A stretch of 46,324 nt of DNA from Thermoguttaceae bacterium (GTDB lineage: Bacteria > Planctomycetota > Planctomycetia > Pirellulales > Thermoguttaceae), in contig JAQVKF010000005.1 in the NCBI GenBank assembly GCA_028694795.1, positions 1 through 46,324 on the forward strand. The letters run 5' to 3'. Positions 1 through 8,648 of the stretch are shown piece by piece; the stretch's first letter is position 1, and every line of letters begins with the position of its first letter. The position numbers and the translations under genes were made by a program. Under the pieces are notes generated by a model. That model was given only the letters and a program-made list of their open reading frames with translations, did not search any database and was not told where the DNA came from.

Positions 1-110
1 GAAGTTTACCGAGCAAACTTCTTCCTCATTGGATGTTGCATCCACGAAAACCCGTGGCCTGTGATACCCTCGTGGAATCACTGTTATTCCTCACGGAATA
101 ACCACGTCGC
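1..110. other. Cluster of three hairpins at the left edge
   Basis: Three inverted repeats follow one another: GAAGTTT (1-7) with AAACTTC (15-21); CCACG (42-46) with CGTGG (53-57); and a nested one with outer arms CGTGG (71-75)/CCACG (102-106) and inner arms TTATTCC (84-90)/GGAATAA (95-101). There is no long T tract, so these are not textbook terminators. They could be the 3' end of a transcript entering from the left or a structured leader. No family is recognised. Confidence 0.35.
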
Positions 111-525
111 CCACCGTAAAAATCTTCTTTCACAGTGGAGAAGCGATGCGAACCCGCCAGCCTCCCTGCAACGGTCCCGTCCGCACCTCATGTGCTGAAC
201 ATGACAAGGTTCGTCGTATTGGGATCAACCAATCGCTTTCGCCATACCGCAAAAATTCCTTTTCAGGCCGAAACATTTTTGCGGCATTCCTGCCCAGCAC
301 GCTCCATCATAACCAACGCCACTTTTTTCTCCAACACCAAAAATAATTTTTTTGAAAAATACGCTACAACCGTTGTCACCTTCCCAAAATACGAAATTCT
401 CGGCACTTACAAGCACCCTGTCGTCAAATCGTGCCAATTCTGGTAAAATGGAATGGAACAAAAACGGGTGAACGTCTGAGAATCCATGAACAACGTGAAT
501 CACGAAAGCATTGGGAACGATACTG
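111..525. other. Intergenic region upstream of miaB
   Basis: No convincing gene is seen. Open frames here overlap each other on both strands and match no family I recognise. The only clear signal is the GGGA ribosome binding site at 513-516 that serves miaB. A TTG at 511 would extend miaB by five codons but lacks its own binding site. Confidence 0.5.
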
Positions 526-2055
526 GTGAAAAAACTTTATATCGAGACGCTTGGCTGTCAGATGAACGTGTTGGACAGCGAGCTGGTGGCGACCGAACTG
601 CAACGATTAGGATATCGATTAGCCGATACCGCCAAAGGTGCCGACGCGATTCTGTTTAATACCTGTAGTGTACGACAACACGCGGAGGACAAAATCTGGA
701 GTTCGCTTGGTCGGCTTAAACAGCTCAAACAACAGCGACCGAGTGTCATTATCGGCGTACTTGGTTGCATGGCTCAGCGTGAACAGCGGACTTTTTTCAA
801 ACGGGCACCACACTGCGACTTTATTCTCGGACCGGGACGCATCGGTAGTATTGTCGAAATTTTCGAGCGGGTCCAGCGTGGTGAACGTGAGATTGTCGAG
901 GTGAGTGAGGATCGACGTCACGGCAAACATGAGGCGGTGAAACTCAGTTTTGAGCCGTTTAATCCACCACGAGTACCGCTCGAATCGGAACAACTTGAGG
1001 TGGCCGATGCGCTCACGCCTCCCGTTTCCTCCTCACATCCGAATACCGAGGCAGAATCGGGAATCCATGACGAATATCGCACCGCGCGACCGAATCCCTA
1101 TCAGGCGATGGTGCGTATTCAATTCGGCTGCAATAATTTCTGTACGTACTGTATTGTGCCGTACGTCCGTGGACCAGAACAGTGCCGTTCGCCACGTGAT
1201 ATCATTGACGAAACACGGCAGCTCGTGGCGGATGGCGTCGTCGAGGTCACACTCATCGGACAGACGGTCAACGCTTATCGATATCTCGAACCAGCGGCCC
1301 ATGCCGACGATTCCGAGGTCCAAGCCGCCGCCACGGAAACGCGGCTGGCTGGATTATTAGGCGAATTGCAGAAAATCGACGGACTGCGACGAATTCGATT
1401 CCTCACGAACTATCCGCGTGAAATGACACCAGAGCTGATCGCGGCGGTGCAAGACAACGACAAAGTTTGCCCGTTTTTTCATATTCCCGCGCAAAGTGGT
1501 TCAAATGCAGTGTTGCGCCGAATGAATCGGCATTACACCATTGAGCAATATCGAGAGATGTTGGCAAATATTCGAAAAGCGATTCCCGATGCGGCGATCA
1601 CGAGCGATTTTATCGTTGGTTTTTGCGGTGAAACGGAGGAAGAGTTTCAGGAAACTGCACAACTCGTTCGAGAAACGAAATTCCGCAATAGTTTTGTGTT
1701 CAAATACAGCCCGCGGCCCGGCGCCAAGGCGGCGGAACTGCTGGCTGACGACGTTCCAGACGAGGTAAAACGGCGGCGCAATAACGAACTACTCGCCATC
1801 CAAAGCGAAAATTCACGGGCCGACCAGCTTACCTACCAAGATCGGCTGGTCGAAATTCTCGTCGAAGGCCCCAGTAAGGGGAATCGGCATCCTCTTCCCG
1901 CTGATTCCTCTTCACCCGACACGCTCGTCCAGCTCGTCGGTCGCACGGTGGACGATCGCATTGTGGTGTTTGACGGCCCCATCTCACTTGCCGGTCAAAT
2001 CGTGACCGTCCATGTGATCCGCACTGAGCCGTTTACGCTCTTCGCCGAACGATGA
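526..2055 (+). CDS. miaB: tRNA-2-methylthio-N6-dimethylallyladenosine synthase
   Basis: MiaB is a radical-SAM methylthiotransferase that adds a methylthio group to isopentenyl-adenosine 37 of tRNAs reading UNN codons. The N-terminal UPF0004 domain shows its three cluster cysteines in GCQMN (C11), NTCSVR (C47) and GCMAQ (C81). The radical SAM cluster CNNFCTYC has C202, C206 and C209, followed by IVPYVRG. The C-terminal 70 or so residues fit a TRAM RNA-binding domain. At 509 residues it is longer than the usual 440-475, because of a polar insert around residues 140-190 between the first two domains and a small one near residue 260. The start is taken as GTG 526, with GGGA 9 nt upstream. The gene stands alone on + and converges on argF. 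MiaB is preferred over MtaB or RimO because of the NTCSVR motif and overall layout. Confidence 0.93.
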   Translation: MKKLYIETLGCQMNVLDSELVATELQRLGYRLADTAKGADAILFNTCSVRQHAEDKIWSSLGRLKQLKQQRPSVIIGVLGCMAQREQRTFFKRAPHCDFILGPGRIGSIVEIFERVQRGEREIVEVSEDRRHGKHEAVKLSFEPFNPPRVPLESEQLEVADALTPPVSSSHPNTEAESGIHDEYRTARPNPYQAMVRIQFGCNNFCTYCIVPYVRGPEQCRSPRDIIDETRQLVADGVVEVTLIGQTVNAYRYLEPAAHADDSEVQAAATETRLAGLLGELQKIDGLRRIRFLTNYPREMTPELIAAVQDNDKVCPFFHIPAQSGSNAVLRRMNRHYTIEQYREMLANIRKAIPDAAITSDFIVGFCGETEEEFQETAQLVRETKFRNSFVFKYSPRPGAKAAELLADDVPDEVKRRRNNELLAIQSENSRADQLTYQDRLVEILVEGPSKGNRHPLPADSSSPDTLVQLVGRTVDDRIVVFDGPISLAGQIVTVHVIRTEPFTLFAER

Positions 2056-2087
2056 CCGTAAGGTGATCGTAACGACCCACGAATCGG

Positions 2088-3023
2088 CTAGCGGACACTT
2101 GCGTCAAGTAACCAGAGTACGGCCCCTTTTTGAGCGTGTAATCGGTTCCCCGCTTCCGGGATGATTCGACTTTGCGGTCCGTCGATCACCTCTGCAGCCA
2201 CTTCCTCACCTCGGTGCGCTGGCAAACAGTGCATGAAAACGGCATCTGGAGCGGCCGCCCGCATCAATGACGCCGACACCTGATAATCGCGAAAATCGGC
2301 AACCCGCCGCGTTCGCTCCGCTTCCTGTCCCATGCTCACCCAAACATCGGTGTAGATCGCCGACGCTCCACGCACTGCTTCGTAGGGATCTTCACTCACG
2401 AAAAGCTCCAGATTCGGTTCAGCGGTTTTCAGCATGGCAAGCGTCGATTCGCTAAATTGGTATTTTTTCGGCGTTCCCATGGCAAATCGCATTCCAATTC
2501 GACCACAAATCAGAGCCAAACTTCGTGCCACGTTATTCGCGTCACCCACCCACGCAAAGGTCCGACCACGCAAATCTTCCCCAAAAATCTCCTGAAGCGT
2601 CAAAATGTCGGCCAACGCTTGGCACGGATGCGCCTCGTCGGTCAGAGCGTTAATCACTGGAACACTCGAATATTTCGCCAATTCGACGACTGAACCATGG
2701 GACTTCGCGCGGACCGCCACGCAATCGATCATCTCGCTCAATACACGACCGAAATCGCACATCGGTTCACGTTTCCCAAAACCAACGTCATCCCCTAAAT
2801 AGAGCGACGAACCCCCCATATGCGCCATTAGCGTTTCGAAACTGACACGCGTTCGCAGCGATTGCTTTTCGAAAATTAACGCCAACATACGTGAGGAAAG
2901 CAATGGCTCTCGCACACCTTGGCGTAATTTTGCCTTCAATTCTCGCGATATCTGCAAAATGCGTAACACTTCGGCGGTGGTTAAATCGTTGATATCTAAA
3001 AGATGCCGTACTTCGGTCGTCAT
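2088..3023 (-). CDS. argF: Ornithine carbamoyltransferase
   Basis: It joins carbamoyl phosphate to ornithine to give citrulline in arginine synthesis, in the cytoplasm. The carbamoyl-phosphate loop is seen as SLRTRVSFE (S55-E63, the SxRTR signature). The second phosphate-binding segment HPCQALADI is near residue 130, and the ornithine-side loop FMHCLPAHRGEEV is near residue 265. Length (311 aa) is normal for the family. The ATG start is preceded by GAGGAG at good spacing. It is the last gene of an argB-argD-argF run on the minus strand, 34 nt after argD, so the three are probably co-transcribed. Its carbamoyl phosphate would come from CarAB, encoded 10 kb away in the same window. Aspartate carbamoyltransferase is excluded by the HPCQ and HCLP motifs. 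Confidence 0.96.
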   Translation of the reverse strand: MTTEVRHLLDINDLTTAEVLRILQISRELKAKLRQGVREPLLSSRMLALIFEKQSLRTRVSFETLMAHMGGSSLYLGDDVGFGKREPMCDFGRVLSEMIDCVAVRAKSHGSVVELAKYSSVPVINALTDEAHPCQALADILTLQEIFGEDLRGRTFAWVGDANNVARSLALICGRIGMRFAMGTPKKYQFSESTLAMLKTAEPNLELFVSEDPYEAVRGASAIYTDVWVSMGQEAERTRRVADFRDYQVSASLMRAAAPDAVFMHCLPAHRGEEVAAEVIDGPQSRIIPEAGNRLHAQKGAVLWLLDASVR

Positions 3024-3057
3024 CGGAGGACTCCTCTGGTTTTGAGATTCGATTTTC

Positions 3058-4248
3058 CTACTTGCCCATCTGCCGGCGAATGCCCGCGATCAACATTTCC
3101 ACACCCTGATCCACTTCCGCATCACTCATCGTCATCGCCGGAAGCAATCGCAAAATGTGACCATGCGTACAATTGATTAACAATCCGTTTTCCATACAAC
3201 TCTGCACAATCGGCGTTCCGTCGATATCGAGTTCCACACCAACCATCGTACCAATACCACGCACTTCACGAATAATATCACATTCCTTCTGGAACGTTCG
3301 CAGGGCCGCGCGGAAACGATCACCCACTTCCACGGCACGCTTAAGCAACCCTTGCGATTCGATCATTTCAATCGCCGCGATACCCGCTCGTGCCGCAATC
3401 GGATTGCCGCCAAACGTACTCGCGTGCATTCCAGGTCGTAAGGCCGGAGCCAACTCCGCCGTCGTGAGCATCGCACCCGCCGCCAAACCACCACTGATTG
3501 ATTTCGCCAGTGTCATCGCATCCGGTCGAACGCCAAAATGTTGGTAACCAAACCATGTACCCAATCGACCACAGCCCGTCTGCACTTCGTCAAATACCAA
3601 CAATAAACCATGGGCGTCACAAAGCGAACGTAACCCCTGCAAGAAACCCTCTGGTGGGACACGCACGCCGCCCTCGCCCTGCACCGGTTCGATCATGATC
3701 GCCGCCGTTTCACCATCAATCAGATTCCGAACCGCCTCCAAATCACCGTATGGTGCGTAAACAAAACCGGGCAAAAGCGGTTGGACGCCATCCTGGTACT
3801 TCGGTTGAGCCGTTGCCGTGAGCGTCCCCATCGTTCGACCATGGAAACTCCCTTCGAACGTGATAATCTTATATTTCGGCTTCACGCTCGCCAATCGTAC
3901 TAATTTAATCGCCGCTTCATTCGCTTCCGCACCGCTATTACAGAAAAACGCCTTGCCGCCAAAACTACGCTCAGAAAGCATTTTGGCCCAAATCCCTTGG
4001 TTTTCCATATACCACGAATTCGGAGCGTGGATGAACGTTTTGAGCTGGTCGATCACGGCATCCACCACAGGTTTCGGGCAATGACCCAAAAGATTACAGC
4101 CCCAACCGGGAAAAAGGTCTAAATATTTTTTGCCTTCCGCATCCCAGACCCACGAGCCTTCGCCTCGCACCAACGCCACTGGATATCGCGTATAGTTCGG
4201 AATCACATATTTCGAAAATAAATCTATTGTTTCCTGCGAACTGAGCAT
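3058..4248 (-). CDS. argD: Acetylornithine aminotransferase
   Basis: PLP-dependent class III aminotransferase that converts N-acetylglutamate semialdehyde to N-acetylornithine. Visible family marks are the phosphate-binding NSGAEANEAAIKL near residue 105, FHGRTMGTLTATAQPKY near 135, the PLP aspartate in VFDEVQTGCGRLG near 220, and the Schiff-base lysine in TLAKSISGG near 250. The 396-residue length is typical. ATG follows GAAGGAA at the expected distance. It lies between argB (about 200 nt upstream) and argF. A related ornithine or succinyl-ornithine aminotransferase would look alike, but the operon context points to ArgD. Confidence 0.94.
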   Translation of the reverse strand: MLSSQETIDLFSKYVIPNYTRYPVALVRGEGSWVWDAEGKKYLDLFPGWGCNLLGHCPKPVVDAVIDQLKTFIHAPNSWYMENQGIWAKMLSERSFGGKAFFCNSGAEANEAAIKLVRLASVKPKYKIITFEGSFHGRTMGTLTATAQPKYQDGVQPLLPGFVYAPYGDLEAVRNLIDGETAAIMIEPVQGEGGVRVPPEGFLQGLRSLCDAHGLLLVFDEVQTGCGRLGTWFGYQHFGVRPDAMTLAKSISGGLAAGAMLTTAELAPALRPGMHASTFGGNPIAARAGIAAIEMIESQGLLKRAVEVGDRFRAALRTFQKECDIIREVRGIGTMVGVELDIDGTPIVQSCMENGLLINCTHGHILRLLPAMTMSDAEVDQGVEMLIAGIRRQMGK

Positions 4249-4447
4249 CGGTTTTTCCTTCTAATGAACTCTTATTTGCATCCGTCTCGAATGACTTCTT
4301 TATCGATTTGGAATGGATGATATCCATTTTCTACACACTTTTGAGCTTATCACCCCATTAGGGGTGAACTCAGAAAACAAAAATCCGGTCTGATTCCCGC
4401 GAATCGACCGGACCGGCAAGCCATTCTTATCTTTTCATGGGTAAAAA

Positions 4448-5323
4448 CTACTCGCTGATCACGGTACCAACCCCCGTACGGGTATAAATGTCTAACAACA
4501 ACGAATGCCGAAGGCGACCGTCCACCATGTGGACTTTACGCACGCCGCGACGCACAGTCTCCATACACGCCTGGACCTTCGGTATCATGCCGCCCTGAAT
4601 CGTACCATCGTCGATCAATCGCTGCGCCTCGTCCAGCGACAACTCTCGAATCAACGACGAACGATCCTCTTTATCTCGCAACACGCCAGGCACGTCACTC
4701 ACAAAAACAAGCTTTTCCGCACCAAGTTTTTCCGCAATCATCTGTGCCGCCGTGTCCGCGTTAATATTCAATCGCTGACCAGCGGGTGTTTCGGCCACCG
4801 ACGGAATCACCGGCACGATGCCGCGCGAGCAGAGCGCCCGAATCGCCGCCGTATCCACATCGGTCACGCGTCCCACGTACCCCAAATCAATCGGATTGCC
4901 CGCCTCGTCGCTAAGCGTAATCTGCTTCGCCGTCAACACATTCTTCGTACGGAAATTGAGCGGCCGCGCCATCCCGCCAAATTCTTCAATCCGTTTCGCG
5001 ATCCCCTCGTTGACTTCACCCGCCAAGACCCGTTCCACAATCTGAAGCGTCGCCGCGTCGGTATACCGACGCCCTTGCACGAATCGCGGCGTAATGCCCG
5101 CCTCTTGCATCGCTCGACTGATCGCTTTACCACCGCCGTGAATGATCACCGGCTGTAGACCCACCGATTCCATGAAGATCGTATCGAGCAAAAGATGCAC
5201 CATGTCATCCGCCGAATCCATCACGCTACCGCCCAGCTTAATCACGGCAATAGAGCCTCGGAACTGGCGAATCCAGTGGAGAGCTTCGATCAGCACATCC
5301 GCTTTTTCGATGGCGTCTCGCAC
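4448..5323 (-). CDS. argB: Acetylglutamate kinase
   Basis: Amino-acid-kinase family enzyme that phosphorylates N-acetylglutamate, the committed step of the acetylated arginine route. The nucleotide lysine lies in AVIKLGGSVM and the substrate glycine loop in VIIHGGGKAIS. The segment LNINADTAAQMIAEKL and the late FVSDVPGVL are also typical. The longest frame opens at a TTG (5356). I chose GTG 5323 because AAGGAG lies 9 nt before it and falls inside the longer version, giving 291 residues, normal for ArgB. First gene of the argB-argD-argF group. No ARG box could be recognised in the upstream 80 nt. Confidence 0.94.
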   Translation of the reverse strand: MRDAIEKADVLIEALHWIRQFRGSIAVIKLGGSVMDSADDMVHLLLDTIFMESVGLQPVIIHGGGKAISRAMQEAGITPRFVQGRRYTDAATLQIVERVLAGEVNEGIAKRIEEFGGMARPLNFRTKNVLTAKQITLSDEAGNPIDLGYVGRVTDVDTAAIRALCSRGIVPVIPSVAETPAGQRLNINADTAAQMIAEKLGAEKLVFVSDVPGVLRDKEDRSSLIRELSLDEAQRLIDDGTIQGGMIPKVQACMETVRRGVRKVHMVDGRLRHSLLLDIYTRTGVGTVISE

Positions 5324-5987
5324 GGCAGTACACTCCTTTGGGAAAACGGAAGTCAAAACAAACCTAAAAATCCACTGTGGGAATCCCCTATTTTAATCCC
5401 ATAATTTTCACTGTCAAGAAGGCCGCGTATCTCTCTCTTTTTGCGTAAAACGAAATATGGGGGTGAACAGAGACACGCTAGTGCGGAAAAAAGACGGTAT
5501 CACATCGGGGCGAAAGCGGCGGCGTGAATCTCGAAAAACAGAAAGCCATCGTGAACGCAAACGCCGTATTCCGTGGAAAACGTTGTATTCCATGGAAAAC
5601 GTCACACATCGAAAACCTGCCCGCATATTGTTCGTGGTTACACACCCAAGAAAGCCCATCCGAAGAACCGATTGGATGGCCCGAACGCCCTATCCACGGG
5701 ACCATTTTAGCCTCCCTTTTTGGGAATATACGTCCATTCTTCCCGACATATTCCATTCGTTTTTCTCGATAAAATCGTTTTGTCCCCGCACCCATTCATC
5801 CGCTACATCTTAACACAAATTCGTAAATACTGCCATTGCCATAAATTGCTTAGGATGTGTATACTACCCGAGAGTGAACCGTCCTCGCGTCGAAGAAATG
5901 ACGTGTGGGCAATGGACAGCGTTCACTTCAAAATGGCATGAAAATGGGGATCGTTAAATCAATTCCAAAGGAACCACGTAACTTTTT
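5324..5987. other. Long intergenic region between argB and the protease gene
   Basis: No convincing gene. Several overlapping frames occur on both strands with basic, low-complexity translations and no family match. It holds a near-duplicate motif, TTCCGTGGAAAACGT then TTCCATGGAAAACGT, about 20 nt apart near 5567-5600, each centred on a short palindrome, and a candidate promoter at 5836-5865. It must carry the divergent promoters for argBDF (-) and the protease (+). Confidence 0.5.
5836..5865 (+). promoter_or_regulatory. Candidate sigma-70-type promoter for the protease gene
   Basis: TTGCCA at 5836-5841 and TATACT at 5860-5865 are 18 bp apart, close to the -35/-10 consensus. They point towards the protease start at 6094, leaving a leader of about 220 nt that contains the dispersed repeat at 5988-6075. 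This is a pattern match only. Confidence 0.4.
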
Positions 5988-6075
5988 GTACCTATTCCAT
6001 TCGATTTTGTGTTTACGATCGCGATTTCTCGTTGCAAAATCGCTTTTGGCCAAGTTCCAATTTGTCACATTTTCA
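5988..6075 (-). repeat. Dispersed hairpin repeat, copy A
   Basis: About 88 bp aligning at roughly three quarters identity with 15417-15503. The core is a hairpin GCGATTT...AAAATCGC followed by TTTTGGCCAAGTT. On the minus strand both copies stay open and translate to related peptides, here with NLAKSDFA and WNRYKK. It sits just upstream of the start codon of the protease gene. Confidence 0.6.
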
Positions 6076-6093
6076 AACGAAAAGAGTAGAAGC

Positions 6094-8535
6094 ATGAGTC
6101 CTATCCGGCAACCATTTTTACATCCTATCCGTCCTTCGCAACGATTTTCCCGCAAACGAGTTTTACGAGTGGAATCGCTCGAACAGCGGATGTTGTTGGA
6201 CGCAGCGTCTCTCTACAGCTTGTCCGCGACAGCTTCTAAGACATACGATTCTGACCTAGAAATCAACATCGCCGCGGAGGCGACCTCGGTCTCGAATCTC
6301 GCCTCGCAATCCTTCTCGCTCCTGTCCAACGCAAGTGAAGCTCCAACCGATGAGCACCAAGTGTCAGTGGTTGGAGATTATTATACGATTGATTTCGCCT
6401 TAGACGGTACCCAGCGTGCCTATCTAACGGGATTGACAGCCAATCAATTAGCTGACATTGCGGAAGAAATATCCACATTTCAAACGGAAGTTTTTTATGA
6501 CGCGGAAAAAACAGACGTCGGCGATACCGATTTGTGCTGGGCGGCGACCGGCTCGAATATGCTCCGTTATACAGGTTGGGGATTGGTCAACGGTTTGAAA
6601 ACGGAAGATGACATTTTGACCTATTTTACGAACCATTTTACCGACGACGGTTCGACGATCGAAGCGGGAAATGAATGGTTTTTGACCGGTGTCTACGCTC
6701 CGAAAGATGAGGGTTTCGACGACGATGATGACGACGATGGAGCACTGCTGACTCAAGCGGGTGGCGCGTTTTGGCCGGGTGCGCATTGGAACGAAGTTGG
6801 TGGAGCGTATAGTGCCTCTACGGGGCATACGGATACCGATGAAGAAGGAAAAACCGCCGAAAAAATGGATTTTTCATTTGATATGGAAGTTCTTACAATG
6901 TTGACCGGTCATCTCCAAAAAGGGGACGCGGTAGGACTAGGCGTCTATTGGACGAATCTGACCACGATGGAATCGGAGGGTGGGCACGCGATCACGATGT
7001 GGGGATATGCCTATGACACGGCGTATACCATTTACGATCCAGAGTACTACACGATGCTTTTTATTAGCGATTCGGACGATGCCAACCCGGCCGCAGGCGG
7101 CGTAGGTGGCGCGGAAGCACCGAATCAACTCCAACGGTATGCCATCTCGTGGGATTCGGAAGAGGCTTCGTATTATTTTACCACCTATGGATATGAGAAT
7201 GGTACCGCGGGATACCTCGCGGATGGCACGTGGTTGGTACAGCGGTCGGCGGCGGCACTGACCCCATCGGGCGGATTAAAAGTGCCTCGTGACGGATATT
7301 CGATCCGTGAAAATTCACGAGAAAATGCGTTTGTCGGCAAGTTGCGTCCTGTGAATACGGTGTCGAAGGATGACGTTTACACTTACGAATTAACGGCAGG
7401 AAGTGATTATTTTCAGGTCGATAACAATGGCGTTTTGCGGGTCAAAAAAGATGCCGTCCTCGATTATGAAAAGATACCGTCAGTCCAGGTGACCATTCTG
7501 ACTTCACTCAACGGAGAGTTGCAATACGCGGACACGTTCGCTGTCGAAATTGTGAACCAAAATGAAAAACCCTCCGATATTGGATGCTTAGTAACCGAAA
7601 AATCAGAAGAGTCGGGTGAATTCGTTTCGAAAGTAGTCACTGCGGTGAATGTGGCGGAACGTGAGGCCACCGTCGGTCAACTCACAGCTAGGGATCCGGA
7701 AGGAACACCTTGCACTTTTCGTCTAAGCGGACCGGACGCGAAACTTTTCACGATTGTGGAAAACGGTGGAAAATATCTCATTCAAACGAAGACGATTTTG
7801 AGTTTCGAGACGCCGCAAGATAAGAATCATGACGGTACTTACGATTTGATCGTTACCGCGACGGATACGGCGGGTAAATCAGCCAGCCAAAAAATTCAGG
7901 TCAAGATAATCCATCAGGAAATAGAAAGCTCACTGACATTGGATATGCCTGCGGGACAAAATAATACGTGGACCGTCGAGATGAGTAATAACAGGCTGAC
8001 CGTCCAAAGTGGTACCAAAACGTTAGTGGACGAGGTGATCTCGAATTTCGATCCAGATTTGGACACCTTTGCGCTGACGATTAACGGCCAAGCCGGAAAC
8101 GATACGCTGATATGGAAATGTGCCGCCGATTTGCAAAGTACGGCCGACTTATCCGCCCGTTTTAATCTCCTTTTTAACGGCGGCATGGGAATGAATACGG
8201 TCCATGTGGATGGTGCGAACACGGGCAATCGTCAGACCCTCATGGGATCCAGTGTTCGGGTTGGCGATACCGCGTTGGAGATCCTATTGGCCGAAAATAC
8301 CAGCCTCCTATCGCAGCTCTATCTGGATGGCGGCACGGGGAACGATTGGTACGAGTTGCGGAGCTTATCTTGCGCGACGGTGATACGCGATCGTGGTGGT
8401 ACAGACACGATTGATCTCACTCATACGTCGCAAGGGGTTACGTTAGACCTGAATAAACGTACCCCCCAGCCCATGTTTGGAACGACGCTGACGTTACGAT
8501 CCAAAATTGAAACGGCGATCGCGCCATCCGAATGA
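6094..8535 (+). CDS. Secreted IdeS/Mac-like cysteine protease with cadherin-like domains
   Basis: An 813-residue surface or exported protein. Residues 26-37 (VESLEQRMLLDA) match the planctomycete LEPR-XLL-type N-terminal motif. Residues about 90-360 resemble the IdeS/Mac cysteine peptidases (MEROPS C66): the nucleophile is C148 in DLCWAATGSNML, the histidine is H298 in GGHAITMWGY, and the acidic pair D326/D328 lies in ISDSDD, in family order. An acidic run of seven aspartates sits near residue 210. Two cadherin-like domains follow (about 390-505 and 520-610), each ending in a calcium-type strand, then a beta-rich C-terminal region. ATG 6094 was chosen over a GTG at 5905 because the LEPR-XLL motif normally lies within the first 40 residues and the longer version would translate the dispersed repeat. 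Known IdeS proteins cut IgG; that substrate should not be assumed here. Confidence 0.8.
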   Translation: MSPIRQPFLHPIRPSQRFSRKRVLRVESLEQRMLLDAASLYSLSATASKTYDSDLEINIAAEATSVSNLASQSFSLLSNASEAPTDEHQVSVVGDYYTIDFALDGTQRAYLTGLTANQLADIAEEISTFQTEVFYDAEKTDVGDTDLCWAATGSNMLRYTGWGLVNGLKTEDDILTYFTNHFTDDGSTIEAGNEWFLTGVYAPKDEGFDDDDDDDGALLTQAGGAFWPGAHWNEVGGAYSASTGHTDTDEEGKTAEKMDFSFDMEVLTMLTGHLQKGDAVGLGVYWTNLTTMESEGGHAITMWGYAYDTAYTIYDPEYYTMLFISDSDDANPAAGGVGGAEAPNQLQRYAISWDSEEASYYFTTYGYENGTAGYLADGTWLVQRSAAALTPSGGLKVPRDGYSIRENSRENAFVGKLRPVNTVSKDDVYTYELTAGSDYFQVDNNGVLRVKKDAVLDYEKIPSVQVTILTSLNGELQYADTFAVEIVNQNEKPSDIGCLVTEKSEESGEFVSKVVTAVNVAEREATVGQLTARDPEGTPCTFRLSGPDAKLFTIVENGGKYLIQTKTILSFETPQDKNHDGTYDLIVTATDTAGKSASQKIQVKIIHQEIESSLTLDMPAGQNNTWTVEMSNNRLTVQSGTKTLVDEVISNFDPDLDTFALTINGQAGNDTLIWKCAADLQSTADLSARFNLLFNGGMGMNTVHVDGANTGNRQTLMGSSVRVGDTALEILLAENTSLLSQLYLDGGTGNDWYELRSLSCATVIRDRGGTDTIDLTHTSQGVTLDLNKRTPQPMFGTTLTLRSKIETAIAPSE

Positions 8536-8568
8536 TCGGCTTGTAACCAGTTCGTAAATCAGTCAAGC

Positions 8569-8640
8569 TTTTTTACCTGACGTTGGTGTTGCTAATTTGG
8601 TGAAGTGACCGACGATGCGGTCATTCCGTCCCCAGCCCAA
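8569..8640 (+). repeat. Single unit of the ACCTGACG dispersed repeat
   Basis: The unit begins TTTTTTACCTGACGTTGGTG and continues with a segment containing GATGCGGTCATTCCGT. The same order is seen at 26894-26997 and 46161-46275. It fills the gap between the convergent protease and OPT transporter genes. Confidence 0.55.
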
Positions 8641-8648
8641 AAGCAAAA

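Noticed and set aside
5457-5813. Arg/Lys-rich frame in the argB-protease gap
   Set aside because: Overlapped by frames on both strands, with no binding site; the composition looks like translated spacer.
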